64,000 nucleotides of DNA from Sphaerisporangium album (lineage in GTDB: Bacteria > Actinomycetota > Actinomycetes > Streptosporangiales > Streptosporangiaceae), in assembly GCF_003323745.1 (NCBI RefSeq), contig NZ_QOIL01000014.1, positions 124,001 through 188,000 on the forward strand, in the 5' to 3' direction. Each line of letters opens with the position of its first letter. The stretch's first letter is position 1. The notes beneath the pieces are model-generated. The model ran no database searches. It saw only the letters and a list, made by a program, of their open reading frames with translations, and was not told the origin of the DNA. The position numbers and the translations under genes are program-made. This document shows, piece by piece, positions 26,376 through 36,300 of the stretch.

Positions 26376-27198
26376 GGTTGACCTGCCGCTTCTTCGCGGT
26401 GATCCAGATGGCGGCGATGATCAGCAGGCTCAGGCCGCCGACCCACGCCACGAGGCCCTCGGTGACCGGGCCGATGCGGCCGAGGCCGTTGCCGCCCGGG
26501 TTCGGCTCGTGACGGACGCCCACGATGTAGGCGATCATGTCGCGCTTCTGCTCGGGGGTGATCGTGCTGTCGTTGAACACCGGCATCGCCTGCGGGCCCG
26601 TGGCCATCGCCTCGTAGATCTGCGTCGGCGTGGCGGGCTCCAGGGACGGCGCGTACTTGCCGTAGGTCAGCGCTCCGCCGGCGCCCACGAAGTTGTGGCA
26701 CTGGATGCAGTTGGCCCGGAACAGCTCACCGCCCTTGGCCGGGTCGCCCTTGGCGGGGTCGACGGCCTCCAGGGAGGGCTTGGTGGGACCGCCGCCGAGC
26801 GACTGCACGTACGCCGCGAGCTGCTTGACGGTCTCGGGGTTCACCCACTCCGGGGGACGCTTGCGCGGGGCCTGGGGGCCGGGGTTCGCGAACGGCATGC
26901 GGCCGCTGGAGACCTGGAAGTCCACCGCGGCGGCGCCGACGCCGATGAGGCTCGGGCCCGAGGCACCGCCGGGCGCGTAGGAGCCCTCGGCGTTGAGGCC
27001 GTGGCAGCTCGCGCAGTGCGCCGCGAACAGCTCCTTGCCCGCGGCCACGTCGTCCGCCTTGCCGGAGGCGATCGCCGCGTCAGCCCGGTCGCCTCCGGGC
27101 ATGAGCAGGGCGTACACCCCTCCGAGGAGGCTCAGGGCCAGAAGGAGGACGGCGTATCGCGCGAGTGGATGCCGCCTCCGTGCGGTGATCGAGTTCAC
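26368..27198 (-). CDS. qcrC: di-haem cytochrome c subunit of the bcc complex
   Basis: QcrC replaces soluble cytochrome c and links the bcc complex to the aa3 oxidase. An N-terminal helix (YAVLLLALSLLGGVYALL), two haem sites (CASCHGLNAEG and CIQCHNFVG) and a C-terminal anchor helix (VAWVGGLSLLIIAAIWI) are clear. Start is ambiguous. GTG 27198 has GAGGA six bases upstream and gives a family-like N-terminus (VNSITARRRHPLARY). ATG 27219 overlaps the ctaE stop as ATGA. I prefer 27198. Confidence 0.95.
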   Translation of the reverse strand: MNSITARRRHPLARYAVLLLALSLLGGVYALLMPGGDRADAAIASGKADDVAAGKELFAAHCASCHGLNAEGSYAPGGASGPSLIGVGAAAVDFQVSSGRMPFANPGPQAPRKRPPEWVNPETVKQLAAYVQSLGGGPTKPSLEAVDPAKGDPAKGGELFRANCIQCHNFVGAGGALTYGKYAPSLEPATPTQIYEAMATGPQAMPVFNDSTITPEQKRDMIAYIVGVRHEPNPGGNGLGRIGPVTEGLVAWVGGLSLLIIAAIWITAKKRQVNHD

Positions 27199-27215
27199 CG
27201 ATATCCTCGTTCCGA

Positions 27216-27842
27216 TCATTTGATGATGTAGATGGTCGCGAAGAGGCCGATCCAGACGACGTCGACGAAGTGCCAGTAGTAGGACACGACGATCGCGCTG
27301 GTGGCCTGCTCATGGGTGAAGCGCTTCGCGGCGTACGTGCGTCCCAGCATGAACAGGAACGCGATCAGGCCACCGGTCACGTGCAGGCCGTGGAAGCCCG
27401 TGGTCAGGTAGAAGACCGAGCCATAGGCGTTGGACGACAGGGTCAGGCCCTCTTCCACGAGGTTGTGGTACTCGTACAGCTGACCCCCGACGAACCACGC
27501 GCCCATGAGGAAGCTGACGACGTACCAGAACCGGAGCTTCTTGACCTGCCCCTTCTCGGCGGCCCACACGCCCAGCTGGCACGTCACACTCGACAGGACC
27601 AGAACGATCGTGTTGACAAGCGCGTACGGGACGTCCAGGTGGACGCCCTCGGGAAGAGTGGGCCATGGCCTTTCCAGGCCGAGGCTGACCGACCGGATCG
27701 TGAAGTACATCGCGAACAGCGCCGCGAAGAACATGAGCTCAGAGGACAGCCAGACGATCGTGCCGACGCTGACCAGGTTCGGCCGGCGGGACGATGGGGC
27801 TGTCGTCGTCGTGATTGCGGATGCTGTCGCCACGCGCAGCAT
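27216..27842 (-). CDS. ctaE: cytochrome c oxidase subunit III
   Basis: The 208-residue membrane subunit has five helices starting at [24 protein letters not shown] and ending with the family tail [32 protein letters not shown] (in segments). It stabilises subunit I. The start is taken at ATG 27842, which gives the usual length; an open frame runs on to 27989 but looks non-coding. It leads the ctaE-qcrCAB operon and is divergent from the receiver-like gene. Confidence 0.95.
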   Translation of the reverse strand: MLRVATASAITTTTAPSSRRPNLVSVGTIVWLSSELMFFAALFAMYFTIRSVSLGLERPWPTLPEGVHLDVPYALVNTIVLVLSSVTCQLGVWAAEKGQVKKLRFWYVVSFLMGAWFVGGQLYEYHNLVEEGLTLSSNAYGSVFYLTTGFHGLHVTGGLIAFLFMLGRTYAAKRFTHEQATSAIVVSYYWHFVDVVWIGLFATIYIIK

Positions 27843-28023
27843 TATTGCGGCTGTGAGGGCCGGGTCGCCGCACGACCCCCCGCTAAGGGGCACTTCACGC
27901 GAATAAACCGGACATACGCCCGGTTCCACGCCAAGTATGACTCGTCTGGGCTTCCGTCGGCGGGGACCGGTAGCATCCGTGGTGACCATACCTCGTCAAT
28001 CGATAGTGAGCGCGACCGTGAGC

Positions 28024-28422
28024 ATGAGGGTTCTCGTCTACAGCGACGACGCGGGCACCCGCGAGAAGGTGCGGCTGGCGATCGGGCGGCGTCCGGCCGC
28101 CGACGTGCCCCTCGTCGAGATCGTCGAGTGCGCCACCCAGCCCGCCGTCCTCAAGCGGCTCGACTCCGGCGACATCGACGTCGCCGTGCTGGACGGCGCG
28201 GCCGTCCCCGCCGGTGGCATGGGCGTGTGCCGCCAGGCCAAGGACGAGGTGTACGACTGCCCGCCGATCTGCGTGATCGTCGAGCGCCGCGACGACCGCT
28301 GGCTCGCCGACTGGTCGCGCGCCGACGCCGTCGTGTCCCAGCCGATCGACCCCATCGCGCTCGCCGAGGCCGTCGCGGGCCTCATGCGGCGCCGTTCGGA
28401 AACCCGCATCTCCTCTCACTGA
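28024..28422 (+). CDS. receiver-like protein of unknown output
   Basis: The 132-residue protein begins [24 protein letters not shown] and contains [35 protein letters not shown] and [15 protein letters not shown]. The layout is that of a CheY-like receiver: an acidic pair near the N-terminus, Asp at the end of beta-3 (VLDG) and a Ser/Thr-Gln position near the end. The usual Lys before the last Pro is changed to Gln (VVSQPID), so classical phosphorylation is doubtful. There is no DNA-binding domain. The gene is often found between ctaE and trpD in actinomycetes. A role in respiratory control is only inferred from place. Confidence 0.75.
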   Translation: MRVLVYSDDAGTREKVRLAIGRRPAADVPLVEIVECATQPAVLKRLDSGDIDVAVLDGAAVPAGGMGVCRQAKDEVYDCPPICVIVERRDDRWLADWSRADAVVSQPIDPIALAEAVAGLMRRRSETRISSH

Positions 28423-28444
28423 CCTCTCACTGACGGAGACCCCC

Positions 28445-29548
28445 ATGGACGCGCGCACCACCTGGCCCGCGCTGCTCACCGCCCTGCTGTCCCGCGAGCA
28501 CCTCAGCGCGGACGAGACCGCCTGGGCCATGAGCGAGATCATGTCCGGGGCCGCGACGTCCGCCCAGATCGCGGGCTTCGTCACGGCCCTGCGCGCCAAG
28601 GGGGAGACGGTCGCGGAGGTGGCCGGCATCGCGCGCGCCATGCTCGACTACTCCACCCCCCTGAAGATCGACGGCCCGACGGTCGACATCGTCGGCACCG
28701 GCGGCGACCGCGCCCACACCGTCAACGTCTCGACGATGGCGGCGATCGTGGCGGCGGCGGCCGGGGCGCGCGTGGTCAAGCACGGCAACCGCGCGGCCTC
28801 CTCGTCCTGCGGGGCCGCCGACGTGCTCGAACACCTCGGCGTCGCCCTGGAGCTGTCGCCGGAGGCGACCGCGCGCACCGCCGCCGACGCCGGCATCACG
28901 TTCTGCTTCGCGCCCGTCTACCACCCCGCGTTCCGCCACGCCGGGCCCACCCGCAGGGAACTCGGCGTGCCCACCGTCTTCAACTTCCTCGGCCCGCTCA
29001 CCAACCCCGCGCGTCCCACGGCCCAGGCGATCGGCGTGTTCGACGCGCGCATGCTCCAGGTCGTCGCCGGGGTCTTCGCCGAGCGGGGCGTGTCCGCGCT
29101 GGTCTTCCGGGGCGACGACGGCCTGGACGAGCTGTCCACGGCCACCACCTCCACGGTCTTCGTCGTCCGGGACGGCGCGGCCGTGCGGACGGGCTTCGAC
29201 CCGCTGGACCTCGGCGTCCCGCGCTCGGAGCCGGACGCGCTGCGCGGCGGCGACCGTGAGTTCAACGCCCAGGCCGTGCGCGACCTGGTCGCCGGCAAGA
29301 CCGGGCCGGTGCGCGACGCCGTGCTGCTCAACGCGGCCGCCGCCCTGGTCAGCCTGGACGCCGGGTCGGCCGGAGCGCTGGACACGGCGGTCGCCGAACC
29401 CGACGGCAGGGCGGTCGGCGAGGCGCTGGTCGCCGCCATGGCCGGGGCCTACGAGCGCGCCGCCGAGGCGGTCGACTCCGGCCGCGCCGCGACGACCCTC
29501 ACCCGCTGGGTCGACACCAGCCGCTCCCACCAAACCTCGGGCACCTGA
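28445..29548 (+). CDS. trpD: anthranilate phosphoribosyltransferase
   Basis: TrpD adds phosphoribosyl to anthranilate in tryptophan synthesis. The 367 residues include the diagnostic [25 protein letters not shown] (in parts GTGGDR), [18 protein letters not shown] for PRPP and anthranilate binding, and [13 protein letters not shown]. It stands apart from other trp genes, as in many actinobacteria. A 22-bp gap to the receiver-like gene upstream suggests cotranscription. It is the last conserved gene before the accessory block. Confidence 0.97.
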   Translation: MDARTTWPALLTALLSREHLSADETAWAMSEIMSGAATSAQIAGFVTALRAKGETVAEVAGIARAMLDYSTPLKIDGPTVDIVGTGGDRAHTVNVSTMAAIVAAAAGARVVKHGNRAASSSCGAADVLEHLGVALELSPEATARTAADAGITFCFAPVYHPAFRHAGPTRRELGVPTVFNFLGPLTNPARPTAQAIGVFDARMLQVVAGVFAERGVSALVFRGDDGLDELSTATTSTVFVVRDGAAVRTGFDPLDLGVPRSEPDALRGGDREFNAQAVRDLVAGKTGPVRDAVLLNAAAALVSLDAGSAGALDTAVAEPDGRAVGEALVAAMAGAYERAAEAVDSGRAATTLTRWVDTSRSHQTSGT

Positions 29549-29594
29549 AGCGAGCAGCGTGGCCGCTCTTCGGATGCCACGTCGTCCCCGGCCC

Positions 29595-30002
29595 TCATCC
29601 GTCCGTCACCGCGAACCACACCGTCCGGCCCGCCGCATCGTCCTTCCAGCCCCAGGCCGAGGACAGCTCGCGCACGAGCCACAGCCCACGGCCCCTCTCG
29701 GCGAGCGGGTCCACCTGTGAGGGGACGACGGGCAGGGGGGTGGCCGACCCCTCGTCCGCCACGCTCACGTAGGTCAGGTCGCCCGTTGCCGTGACCTCCA
29801 CCCTGATCCGCCCGCCCTCCCGCCGTCCGGAAGCGGAGTGGCTGACGGAATTGGCCACCAGTTCGGTCACCAGGAGTTCCACTTCGTCCACGCGCGGGCA
29901 GCCGCATGGAATCAGAAGATCCCGCACGTAGGCACGCGCCGCCGAGACGGAGATCTCCGTGGCTGGGAGCTCGATGGAGCCCAGCAGGCCGGCCGTTCTC
30001 AC
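29595..30002 (-). CDS. RsbW/AbaA-like HATPase (anti-sigma-type ATP-binding protein)
   Basis: The 135-residue protein is a stand-alone GHKL ATPase domain. The N box is DEVELLVTELVANSVSHSASG; the G boxes are VADEGSATPLP and ERGRGLWLVREL. Such proteins act as anti-sigma or regulatory kinases in actinomycetes. GTG 30002 overlaps the stop of the preceding small gene (GTGA). The open frame continues to 30323 in a poor Arg/Pro/His-rich sequence, which I exclude. Together with the XRE/DUF397 pair it resembles the whiJ/abaA type of locus. Confidence 0.88.
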   Translation of the reverse strand: MRTAGLLGSIELPATEISVSAARAYVRDLLIPCGCPRVDEVELLVTELVANSVSHSASGRREGGRIRVEVTATGDLTYVSVADEGSATPLPVVPSQVDPLAERGRGLWLVRELSSAWGWKDDAAGRTVWFAVTDG

Positions 30003-30271
30003 TGCGCCGCCTCCCAGACCCGTTCGGACGCGTCGTCCGCCAGCGCCCGCACCATCTGGGCGCGGCCCCGGCCCCAGGTGAAGAACCACCTGCCGTCGCG
30101 CAGCAGCGCCATGACCTTCAGGGGAGCGGGGGTGCGGGGGATCAGCAGGGTGGGTTGCCGGCCTGTGCGCAGGTCGATCGCGGAGCTCAGTCCTCGTTTG
30201 CGCAGCTCCCATCCCAACCGCACCAGGTGAATGAGCTGCTGCCGCGAGTCCGGTAGCGTCTTGGCGCTCAT
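29999..30271 (-). CDS. small hypothetical protein coupled to the HATPase
   Basis: The 90-residue basic, soluble protein starts MSAKTLPDSRQQLIHLVRLGWELRKRGLSS. Its middle has GRQPTLLIPRTPAPLKVMAL and WFFTWGRGRAQMV. I recognise no enzyme family, though similar small proteins precede HATPase genes in other actinomycetes. It overlaps the ATPase start by four bases, which strongly suggests a joint role. It may be a partner or target of the ATPase. Confidence 0.7.
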   Translation of the reverse strand: MSAKTLPDSRQQLIHLVRLGWELRKRGLSSAIDLRTGRQPTLLIPRTPAPLKVMALLRDGRWFFTWGRGRAQMVRALADDASERVWEAAQ

Positions 30272-30526
30272 CCACGCCGCCGCGTCGTGTGCGTGGCCGC
30301 GAGGGCGTCGGGAGCGAGGGCACCCGATGTGCCGGCCTCGCCCGCTACGCCGTACACGCTCAGGATTTTGGGCGTTTGGAGCGGTTCGTTCATCTTGCCA
30401 CCTGTAAATTCGGCGAATTGGGACTACCGCCGACCTTCACATGGCAGCATGATGGGAAGTAGCGGAATCACGGCTACCCAGCTTTTGCAATCCGTGTCCA
30501 CCCGTATGTAACGCGAGGTAACCCGA

Positions 30527-31339
30527 ATGGCCGGGAACGCTGGCACCTCACGCGCCTTCTTGGGGCGAGAATTGCGACGGGCACGTGAGGCAAAAGGGAT
30601 AACTCGTGCATCGCTTGCTAAAGTATGCTACGTTAGTGAATCACTGGTGAAACTGTGGGAGACGGGGCGCCGTGTTCCTGTGCCGGACCACCTCGCCCAG
30701 ATGGATCAACTCTTCGAGATGAACGGCATACTGGTCCGGCTCCGCGAGGAGCTGGTGAAAACCGCGGTGCCCCTTGAATGGTTCGGCCGGTGGCCGGAGG
30801 TCGAGAATCGGGCTGCGTCTTTGTGGTGGTTCGAGCCGACCGTAATACCCGGTCTACTGCAGACAGAGGACTATATGCGCGCCGTCCTCCACGCCGGAAA
30901 CCACCAGGCGGACGTTGAGGAGATGGTGAGCGCACGCCTGGAGCGGCAGAAGGTCCTCGAAAAAGAAGACGACCCGCCCATGCTTGTCGCTCTCATCTCG
31001 GAGAGCGTGCTACGGCACAACGCGGGCGGCGCCAAGACCATGGTGGATCAGTTGACGAGTCTCGCTGACATGGCTGAGCGGGACAACAGTGTCATAGTGC
31101 AGATCATTCCCAACCGCGCGTTCGCATGCGCGGGGTTCATCGCGCACTTTGTCATCGCCGGTTTCGATGACGGCACGGATGTCGCGTACGTCGATAACCA
31201 GTTGAGCGGCGAAGTCGTAGAGCATGCCGAGGATCTGGTGCGGTTGAAGCGTATGTTCGATGCTTTCAGGGCGGAAGCCCTGCCCAAGCAGGAATCAATA
31301 TCATTGATTATGGAAGAGGTGGAAAGATGGAGAATCTGA
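30527..31339 (+). CDS. XRE regulator with DUF5753 (WhiJ-like)
   Basis: The 270-residue protein has an N-terminal helix-turn-helix (LGRELRRAREAKGITRASLAKVCYVSESLVKLWETGRR, residues 11-48 in pieces). A DUF5753 domain follows from about residue 85 (PTVIPGLLQTEDYMRAVL ... VIVQIIPNRAFACAGFIAHFVIAGF). These regulators pair with DUF397 proteins in morphological and antibiotic control in Streptomyces. The next gene starts within its end (13-bp overlap). A direct repeat GTAAC-N5-GTAACC lies 4 bp before the ATG (30508-30523) and may be its own operator. Confidence 0.93.
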   Translation: MAGNAGTSRAFLGRELRRAREAKGITRASLAKVCYVSESLVKLWETGRRVPVPDHLAQMDQLFEMNGILVRLREELVKTAVPLEWFGRWPEVENRAASLWWFEPTVIPGLLQTEDYMRAVLHAGNHQADVEEMVSARLERQKVLEKEDDPPMLVALISESVLRHNAGGAKTMVDQLTSLADMAERDNSVIVQIIPNRAFACAGFIAHFVIAGFDDGTDVAYVDNQLSGEVVEHAEDLVRLKRMFDAFRAEALPKQESISLIMEEVERWRI

Positions 31340-31512
31340 ATTGGCGCAAGTCCTCGTACAGCGGCTCCAATGGAGGCACCTGCATTGAGGTGGCGAAAGC
31401 CGCCGGTGGTATCGCGGTGCGAGATAGCAAGCGACCCAATGGTGGTCACTTGGAAGTACCTGTGGAAGCGTTTCGTGCGTTTCTGGTTGGTCTCAAGGAA
31501 GACGTCGTCTGA
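31327..31512 (+). CDS. DUF397 small protein
   Basis: The 61-residue protein has the family pattern NWRKSSYSGSNGGTCIEVA ... IAVRDSKRP. DUF397 proteins accompany XRE-DUF5753 regulators and are thought to modulate them. This one overlaps the regulator gene by 13 bases, so the pair is translationally coupled. Gene order and overlap are the normal arrangement. Confidence 0.93.
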   Translation: MENLNWRKSSYSGSNGGTCIEVAKAAGGIAVRDSKRPNGGHLEVPVEAFRAFLVGLKEDVV

Positions 31513-31646
31513 CCAGTCCTGACGTGATCGGAAGAGCGCCCCGTCATGGACGGAAAGCGCCTGGCGGGCGCCCTCCGATCCGTGTTGGCCGCCCTGTCCG
31601 AGTGATCGTCGATGCTTGGCTGCGTCCTTGAGATCAAGGCCCGTTC

Positions 31647-33317
31647 TCAGGCGTCCGGATCGCTTTCTGGGTCATCGGGTCCGGCATCCTCAGCCAGCAG
31701 GCGATTTAGTCTCGCCAAATAGGCGTCCAGTTCGGCGACGCCGGACGCGTCGGGCCCCTGATAGCCGATAATCGCCTCCCGCAGTCGTACGGCGATCGCC
31801 ACGGCACGGGTCGGCCGGTTCGCCGCCGCGTGCAGCCGCATGAGGGACGCCAGCGCGTCGAGGTGACGTTCGACGTCCTCGGTGTCATCGGGGTCCGGCC
31901 GGTAGGTGATGAAGTCCTCGTAGGCCGCGATGGCTCCGGTCACCGTGCCCAGCTCTTCCTGGCATTTCGCGAGCGAGTATCGAGCGGCCCGCGTGAACTC
32001 GTCGTCCGGCCCGTAAGCGTCGCGGTAGAAGAGCATGGCTTTTTCGAAAAGCTCGGTGGCCTCACTGAGTCCGCCACCGACGAACTTCACCTGACCGAGT
32101 GCGAAGATCAGCTCGTTGGCCAGCGTCGGGTTCACGGGCCGGGCCAGCAGGTCGGTGATGACGTCCGCGGCCTGCACGAACTGATGGTCCTCCGCCAGTC
32201 GCTGCGCGAGGCCCGTCGCCTCCTCGACCTCCTCAGGTGCCACCGGGGACGCGCCCGCAGGCCCGGAGCCTGGGGCGTTCAGGTGGGTCGCGGCGGCTTC
32301 GAGGTCTGTCGCCGGCCTCGGCCCGGTCTTCGTCCGCACAGTGCCGCCGAGCGGGCGTACGAACGGAAGACAGGGGTCGAGATGCGGGATGTCCAACGGG
32401 AAGCCCCGCAGGTCCGGCTCGGCAATGGCCCACGGCAGGAGCGCATCATAGATCTCGGCCGCGTCAGGCCGGTCTTCGGCCTGCTTCGCGAGCATGGCCA
32501 GGAGAAGTTCTTCGATCTCGGAGGGCGCGTCGGGACGCAGTCTCCGGAGCGGCGGCGGGGCGGCGTTGAGGTGGTGCCAGAGGTACGACCTGTCGCTGGT
32601 CTGCCCGAACGGCGGCTTGCCTGTGAACAGCTCGTACATCACGCACCCCAGGGCATAGGCGTCCGCGGCGGGACCCACGGCGTTCGCGATCCCCTGTTCC
32701 GGTGACATGTACGGCGGTGTGCCCACGGTCATTCCGACCTGTGTCAACCTGGTGTTCGTGCCCGAGCCGATGAGGGAGGCCACACCGAAATCCAGGACCT
32801 TGACGATGCCGCCAGGGGTCAGCATCAGGTTCTCCGGCTTGATGTCGCGGTGGACGACATCATTCAGGTGCACCTCGTGGAGCACGGAGGCGACCTGAGC
32901 CCCGATCGCGGCCACTCGCGAGACTAACAAAGGGTCGTCCGGGTCGCTTTCGTCGATGAGCGTCTTCAACTCCCGGCCGCGCACCAGCAATTGCATCACC
33001 ACGAACAACCTGCCGGTGCTCGGATCGGTGCCCCAGTCGTAGACGGCGGGAATTCCGGGATGCTCCAGCCGTGCAGTCGTGTTGACCTCCCGGAGAAAGC
33101 GTTCCCGCCGAATCTCCAGGGCTTCCAGATCGGGATGCCCCGTCACCATGGAGGACCGTTCGGCGATCATCATCTTGACGGCCACCCGCCGGTCGAACTG
33201 TTCGTCGTAGGCCTGCCAGACCTCCCCCATGCCGCCCGCGCCGATAGGAGCGCGCAGGCGGTACCGGCCTGCGATGAGGCGGCCGTTCACGCCCTCCGGC
33301 TCGGTGCCATCTCTCAT
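31647..33317 (-). CDS. cytosolic Ser/Thr protein kinase with C-terminal TPR-like region
   Basis: Hanks-type kinase: glycine loop IGAGGMGEV (25-33), ATP Lys48 (VAVKMM), catalytic loop VVHRDIKPENLML (155-167), DFG at 176-178 and TPPYMSPEQ in the activation segment. The kinase domain ends near residue 300. The rest (about 345-550) is helical, with TPR-like repeats (NELIFALGQVKFVGGGLSEA, YSLAKCQEELGTVTGAI). Unlike most actinobacterial PknB-type kinases it has no membrane helix. Its start is only 50 bp past the hsdR stop on the same strand, so it is probably part of the restriction-modification transcript. Confidence 0.92.
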   Translation of the reverse strand: MRDGTEPEGVNGRLIAGRYRLRAPIGAGGMGEVWQAYDEQFDRRVAVKMMIAERSSMVTGHPDLEALEIRRERFLREVNTTARLEHPGIPAVYDWGTDPSTGRLFVVMQLLVRGRELKTLIDESDPDDPLLVSRVAAIGAQVASVLHEVHLNDVVHRDIKPENLMLTPGGIVKVLDFGVASLIGSGTNTRLTQVGMTVGTPPYMSPEQGIANAVGPAADAYALGCVMYELFTGKPPFGQTSDRSYLWHHLNAAPPPLRRLRPDAPSEIEELLLAMLAKQAEDRPDAAEIYDALLPWAIAEPDLRGFPLDIPHLDPCLPFVRPLGGTVRTKTGPRPATDLEAAATHLNAPGSGPAGASPVAPEEVEEATGLAQRLAEDHQFVQAADVITDLLARPVNPTLANELIFALGQVKFVGGGLSEATELFEKAMLFYRDAYGPDDEFTRAARYSLAKCQEELGTVTGAIAAYEDFITYRPDPDDTEDVERHLDALASLMRLHAAANRPTRAVAIAVRLREAIIGYQGPDASGVAELDAYLARLNRLLAEDAGPDDPESDPDA

Positions 33318-33367
33318 GCCGATGTCCCTTCCAGCGATGCCGCCGACCCCCGTCCCGCTGATCGAGA

Positions 33368-36300
33368 CTAATCGGTGCGACTCTCTCTGGTCGCCCGAAT
33401 CTCGGCAAGTCGGGCAGCCGTCGCCTGGCGCTCCGCCTCCCGCCGGGCGGGCCTGCGGATCAGGTTGTACGCCTGGCGTTTCGCGACCTGCTTGAAGAGC
33501 CGGCCGATCTCTTCTTCTTCGAAGTAGCGAACGAGCAGGGCGTCATTGGAAGCGGCCTGGTCGATGAGGATCCGGTCGAAATCCTTGTCCAGCTCCCGAC
33601 CGAACGTCTCCTCGTCCTGGTTCAGGGCGATCTCGGCCAGTTCGGCGTTCTCGGTGACCGCCACAACGAGCTGGCCGAGCAGGATCTGATCGGTGGTGGA
33701 CAGGTTCGCGCCGTACTCGTCGTTGACCTCCTCGATCACCCGGGCCAGCGACTTCTCCTCAGGATCGGCGCCACCGGCTCCGGCATCGTCGGTGAAGCCC
33801 GGCAGCACCTTGGGCCCTTCCGCCTTCAACGTGAGCTCGTGGTCGCCGGTCTTTTCGATGCGCAGGTGGCTCGGCGCGATGCCTCCGACGTCCACACTCG
33901 CTTCCTGGCTGGGTGGGGGCAGCCTGTTCAGCAGGAACCGTGCGTACTGGTAGAGCCGTTCCAGCGAATCGTCGTTGTACCCGATGATCTGCGACAGAAA
34001 GCCGTAAAGACGCACGTAGTCGCGCAGCGCGCAGCGGAACTGCTCGGCCTTCTCCGGCTCTTCGGCGGCTAGGTCGTTGAAGCGGTCGATGGCCGGCTCG
34101 GTGAATCGGTAGAGCTTGGCATGCGCCTTCCGCAGAGCGGCCTCGCTCTCGGCCGCGGCGAAGTAGGCGTCGACGAACGCCTGCATCTCCGACTCGACCA
34201 GCAGCCGGAAGGCCATGACCTCCCGCTCTTTGTCGTACAGAAGGTTCGGGTCGGTCGGTTCGGTGATCGTGGTCTCGTAGAACGGCTGGAACGCCGCCAG
34301 GATGTCCTCCGCCTTGTTCGAGAAGTCCAGCACGAACAGGTCTTCCTGTGTCTTGCTGCGGTGCGTGCGGTTCAGGCGTGACAGGGTCTGCACCGCCGCC
34401 ACCCCGGCAAGGGGCTTGTCCACGTACATCGTGGTGAGCAGCGGCTGGTCGAAGCCGGTCTGGTACTTCTCCGCCGCCACCAGGATCCGGTACTCCTCCT
34501 TGCGGACGGTGTCGGCGTGCTTGTCGTCGGCCCGTGTGTAGGCGAACCGGCGCGGGAGCTCTCGTTCGGGGAATCCGTTGAGCTTCGGCTCGGTGTACTC
34601 TGGGCCGTCCTTCTCCAGCTTGAGCGTGCCGGAGAACGCCACCAGCGTGGCGCAGTCAGGGAACCCCCGCTCGTCCACGTAGGCGCGAATGGCCTGATAG
34701 AGCCGTACGGCGTCGCTGCGGTAGGGGACGACCACCATCGCCTTGGCGCGGCCACCGAGCCGCCGCGCCGTGTGGGAGCGGAAATGGTCCACGATGATCT
34801 TCGCGCGGGAGGCCATGGACGCGTCGGATCGCAGCGCGGCCCGTACCAGCTGCGACTTGGCCTTTCGCGGATCCACGAGCCGCTCCGCCTCCTCCACGGC
34901 GGCCTCGGACAGCTTGAAGTAGGTGGCGTAGGTGACGTAGTTGCGCAGCACGTCGTGGATGAATCCCTCGTCGATGGCCTGCCGCATCGAGTAGACGTGG
35001 AAGGGCTCCATCGCGCCCGTCGCCGGATGGGGCCGGCCGAACAGGTTCAGCGTCTTGGGCTTGGGGGTCGCCGTGAAGGCGAACACCGACAGGTTCGGCT
35101 GCCTGCCTCGGGCCAGTGCCGCCGACGTCAGCGGGTCACCGTTCTCATCGACCGTGCGGGAGCCGAGGGCCTTCTTCAGCGCCGCGTTGTCCTCGCCGCC
35201 CTGAGAGGAGTGCGCCTCGTCGATGATGATCGCGTACTTGCGGGTGCCCAGGCCCGTGACCTTATCGAGGACGAACTGGAACTTCTGCTGGGTCGTGATC
35301 ACGATTCGCGCAGCCTGGCCCGTCAGCGCGGCGGCGAGTTGGGCGGAGTCCTCGTCGATCCGCTCGACCACGCCCTGGACCTGCTCGAACTGATAGATCG
35401 TGTCCTGCAACTGCTTGTCCAGCACCTTGCGGTCGGTGAGCACGACCACCTTGTCGAAGACCGGCTGATTCGGGGCGACGCCCTTGCCGCGCGCCGCCTC
35501 GTCGATCAGCCCGGCGTCCTCCGGGGTGTGCAGGGACGACAGCCAGTGCGCGAGCCAGGCGATCGTGTTGGACTTTCCCGACCCCGCCGAATGCTGCACC
35601 AGGTAGTTCTCACCCGCGCCGTGCCGCGCAGCATGAGCGGTCAGAGTCTTGACCGCATGCCACTGATGGAACCTCGGGAAGATCAGTGGCTGGGTGTGTG
35701 CCGCACCCGGCTTGTAGGAAGGCGCCCGTCCCGCCTTCGCGTCGGCGTCCTCCATGTGGAGGAACCTCTGCAGCAGCTCCAGGACGTTGTCACGGTGCAG
35801 TAGTTCCTCCCACAGATACGAGGTTCTGTACTCCCTGGCGCCCGCGGGCCGGTTGCCAGCGCCCCCGGACTCCCCGGGACCGTTGGAACCCTCGTTGAAG
35901 GGCAGGAAACGTGTCCTGTCCCCGGCCAGCCGTGTCGTGAGGAACACCAGGTCCGGGTCGACCGCGAAATGCACCAGCGTGCGCTTGGCGAACAGCGGCT
36001 CTTTCGGATCACGCAGCCGGTACTGCCGCTTGGCGTCAAGCACCGTCTGCCGGGTCGCGGGATTCTTCAGCTCTGCGGTGGCGATCGGGATACCGTTCAC
36101 GAAGAACGCCAGGTCGACGGAGTTACCCGGTTCCTTCAGCGAGTAGTGCAACTGTCGGACCAAGGTCAACCGGTTCGCGCGGTATTCGTCGAGCGCATGG
36201 GCCGCGAGCGTGTGCGCGGGCCTGAAGTAGGCGAGGCGGAATTTGAGGCCCTTGTCCTTCACCCCGTGCCGCACCACGTCTAGCACGCCCCGCACGTCGA

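Noticed and set aside
30527-31512. Toxin-antitoxin pair reading of the overlapping XRE and small gene
   Set aside because: DUF5753 and DUF397 signatures fit the developmental regulator pair better than a toxin module.
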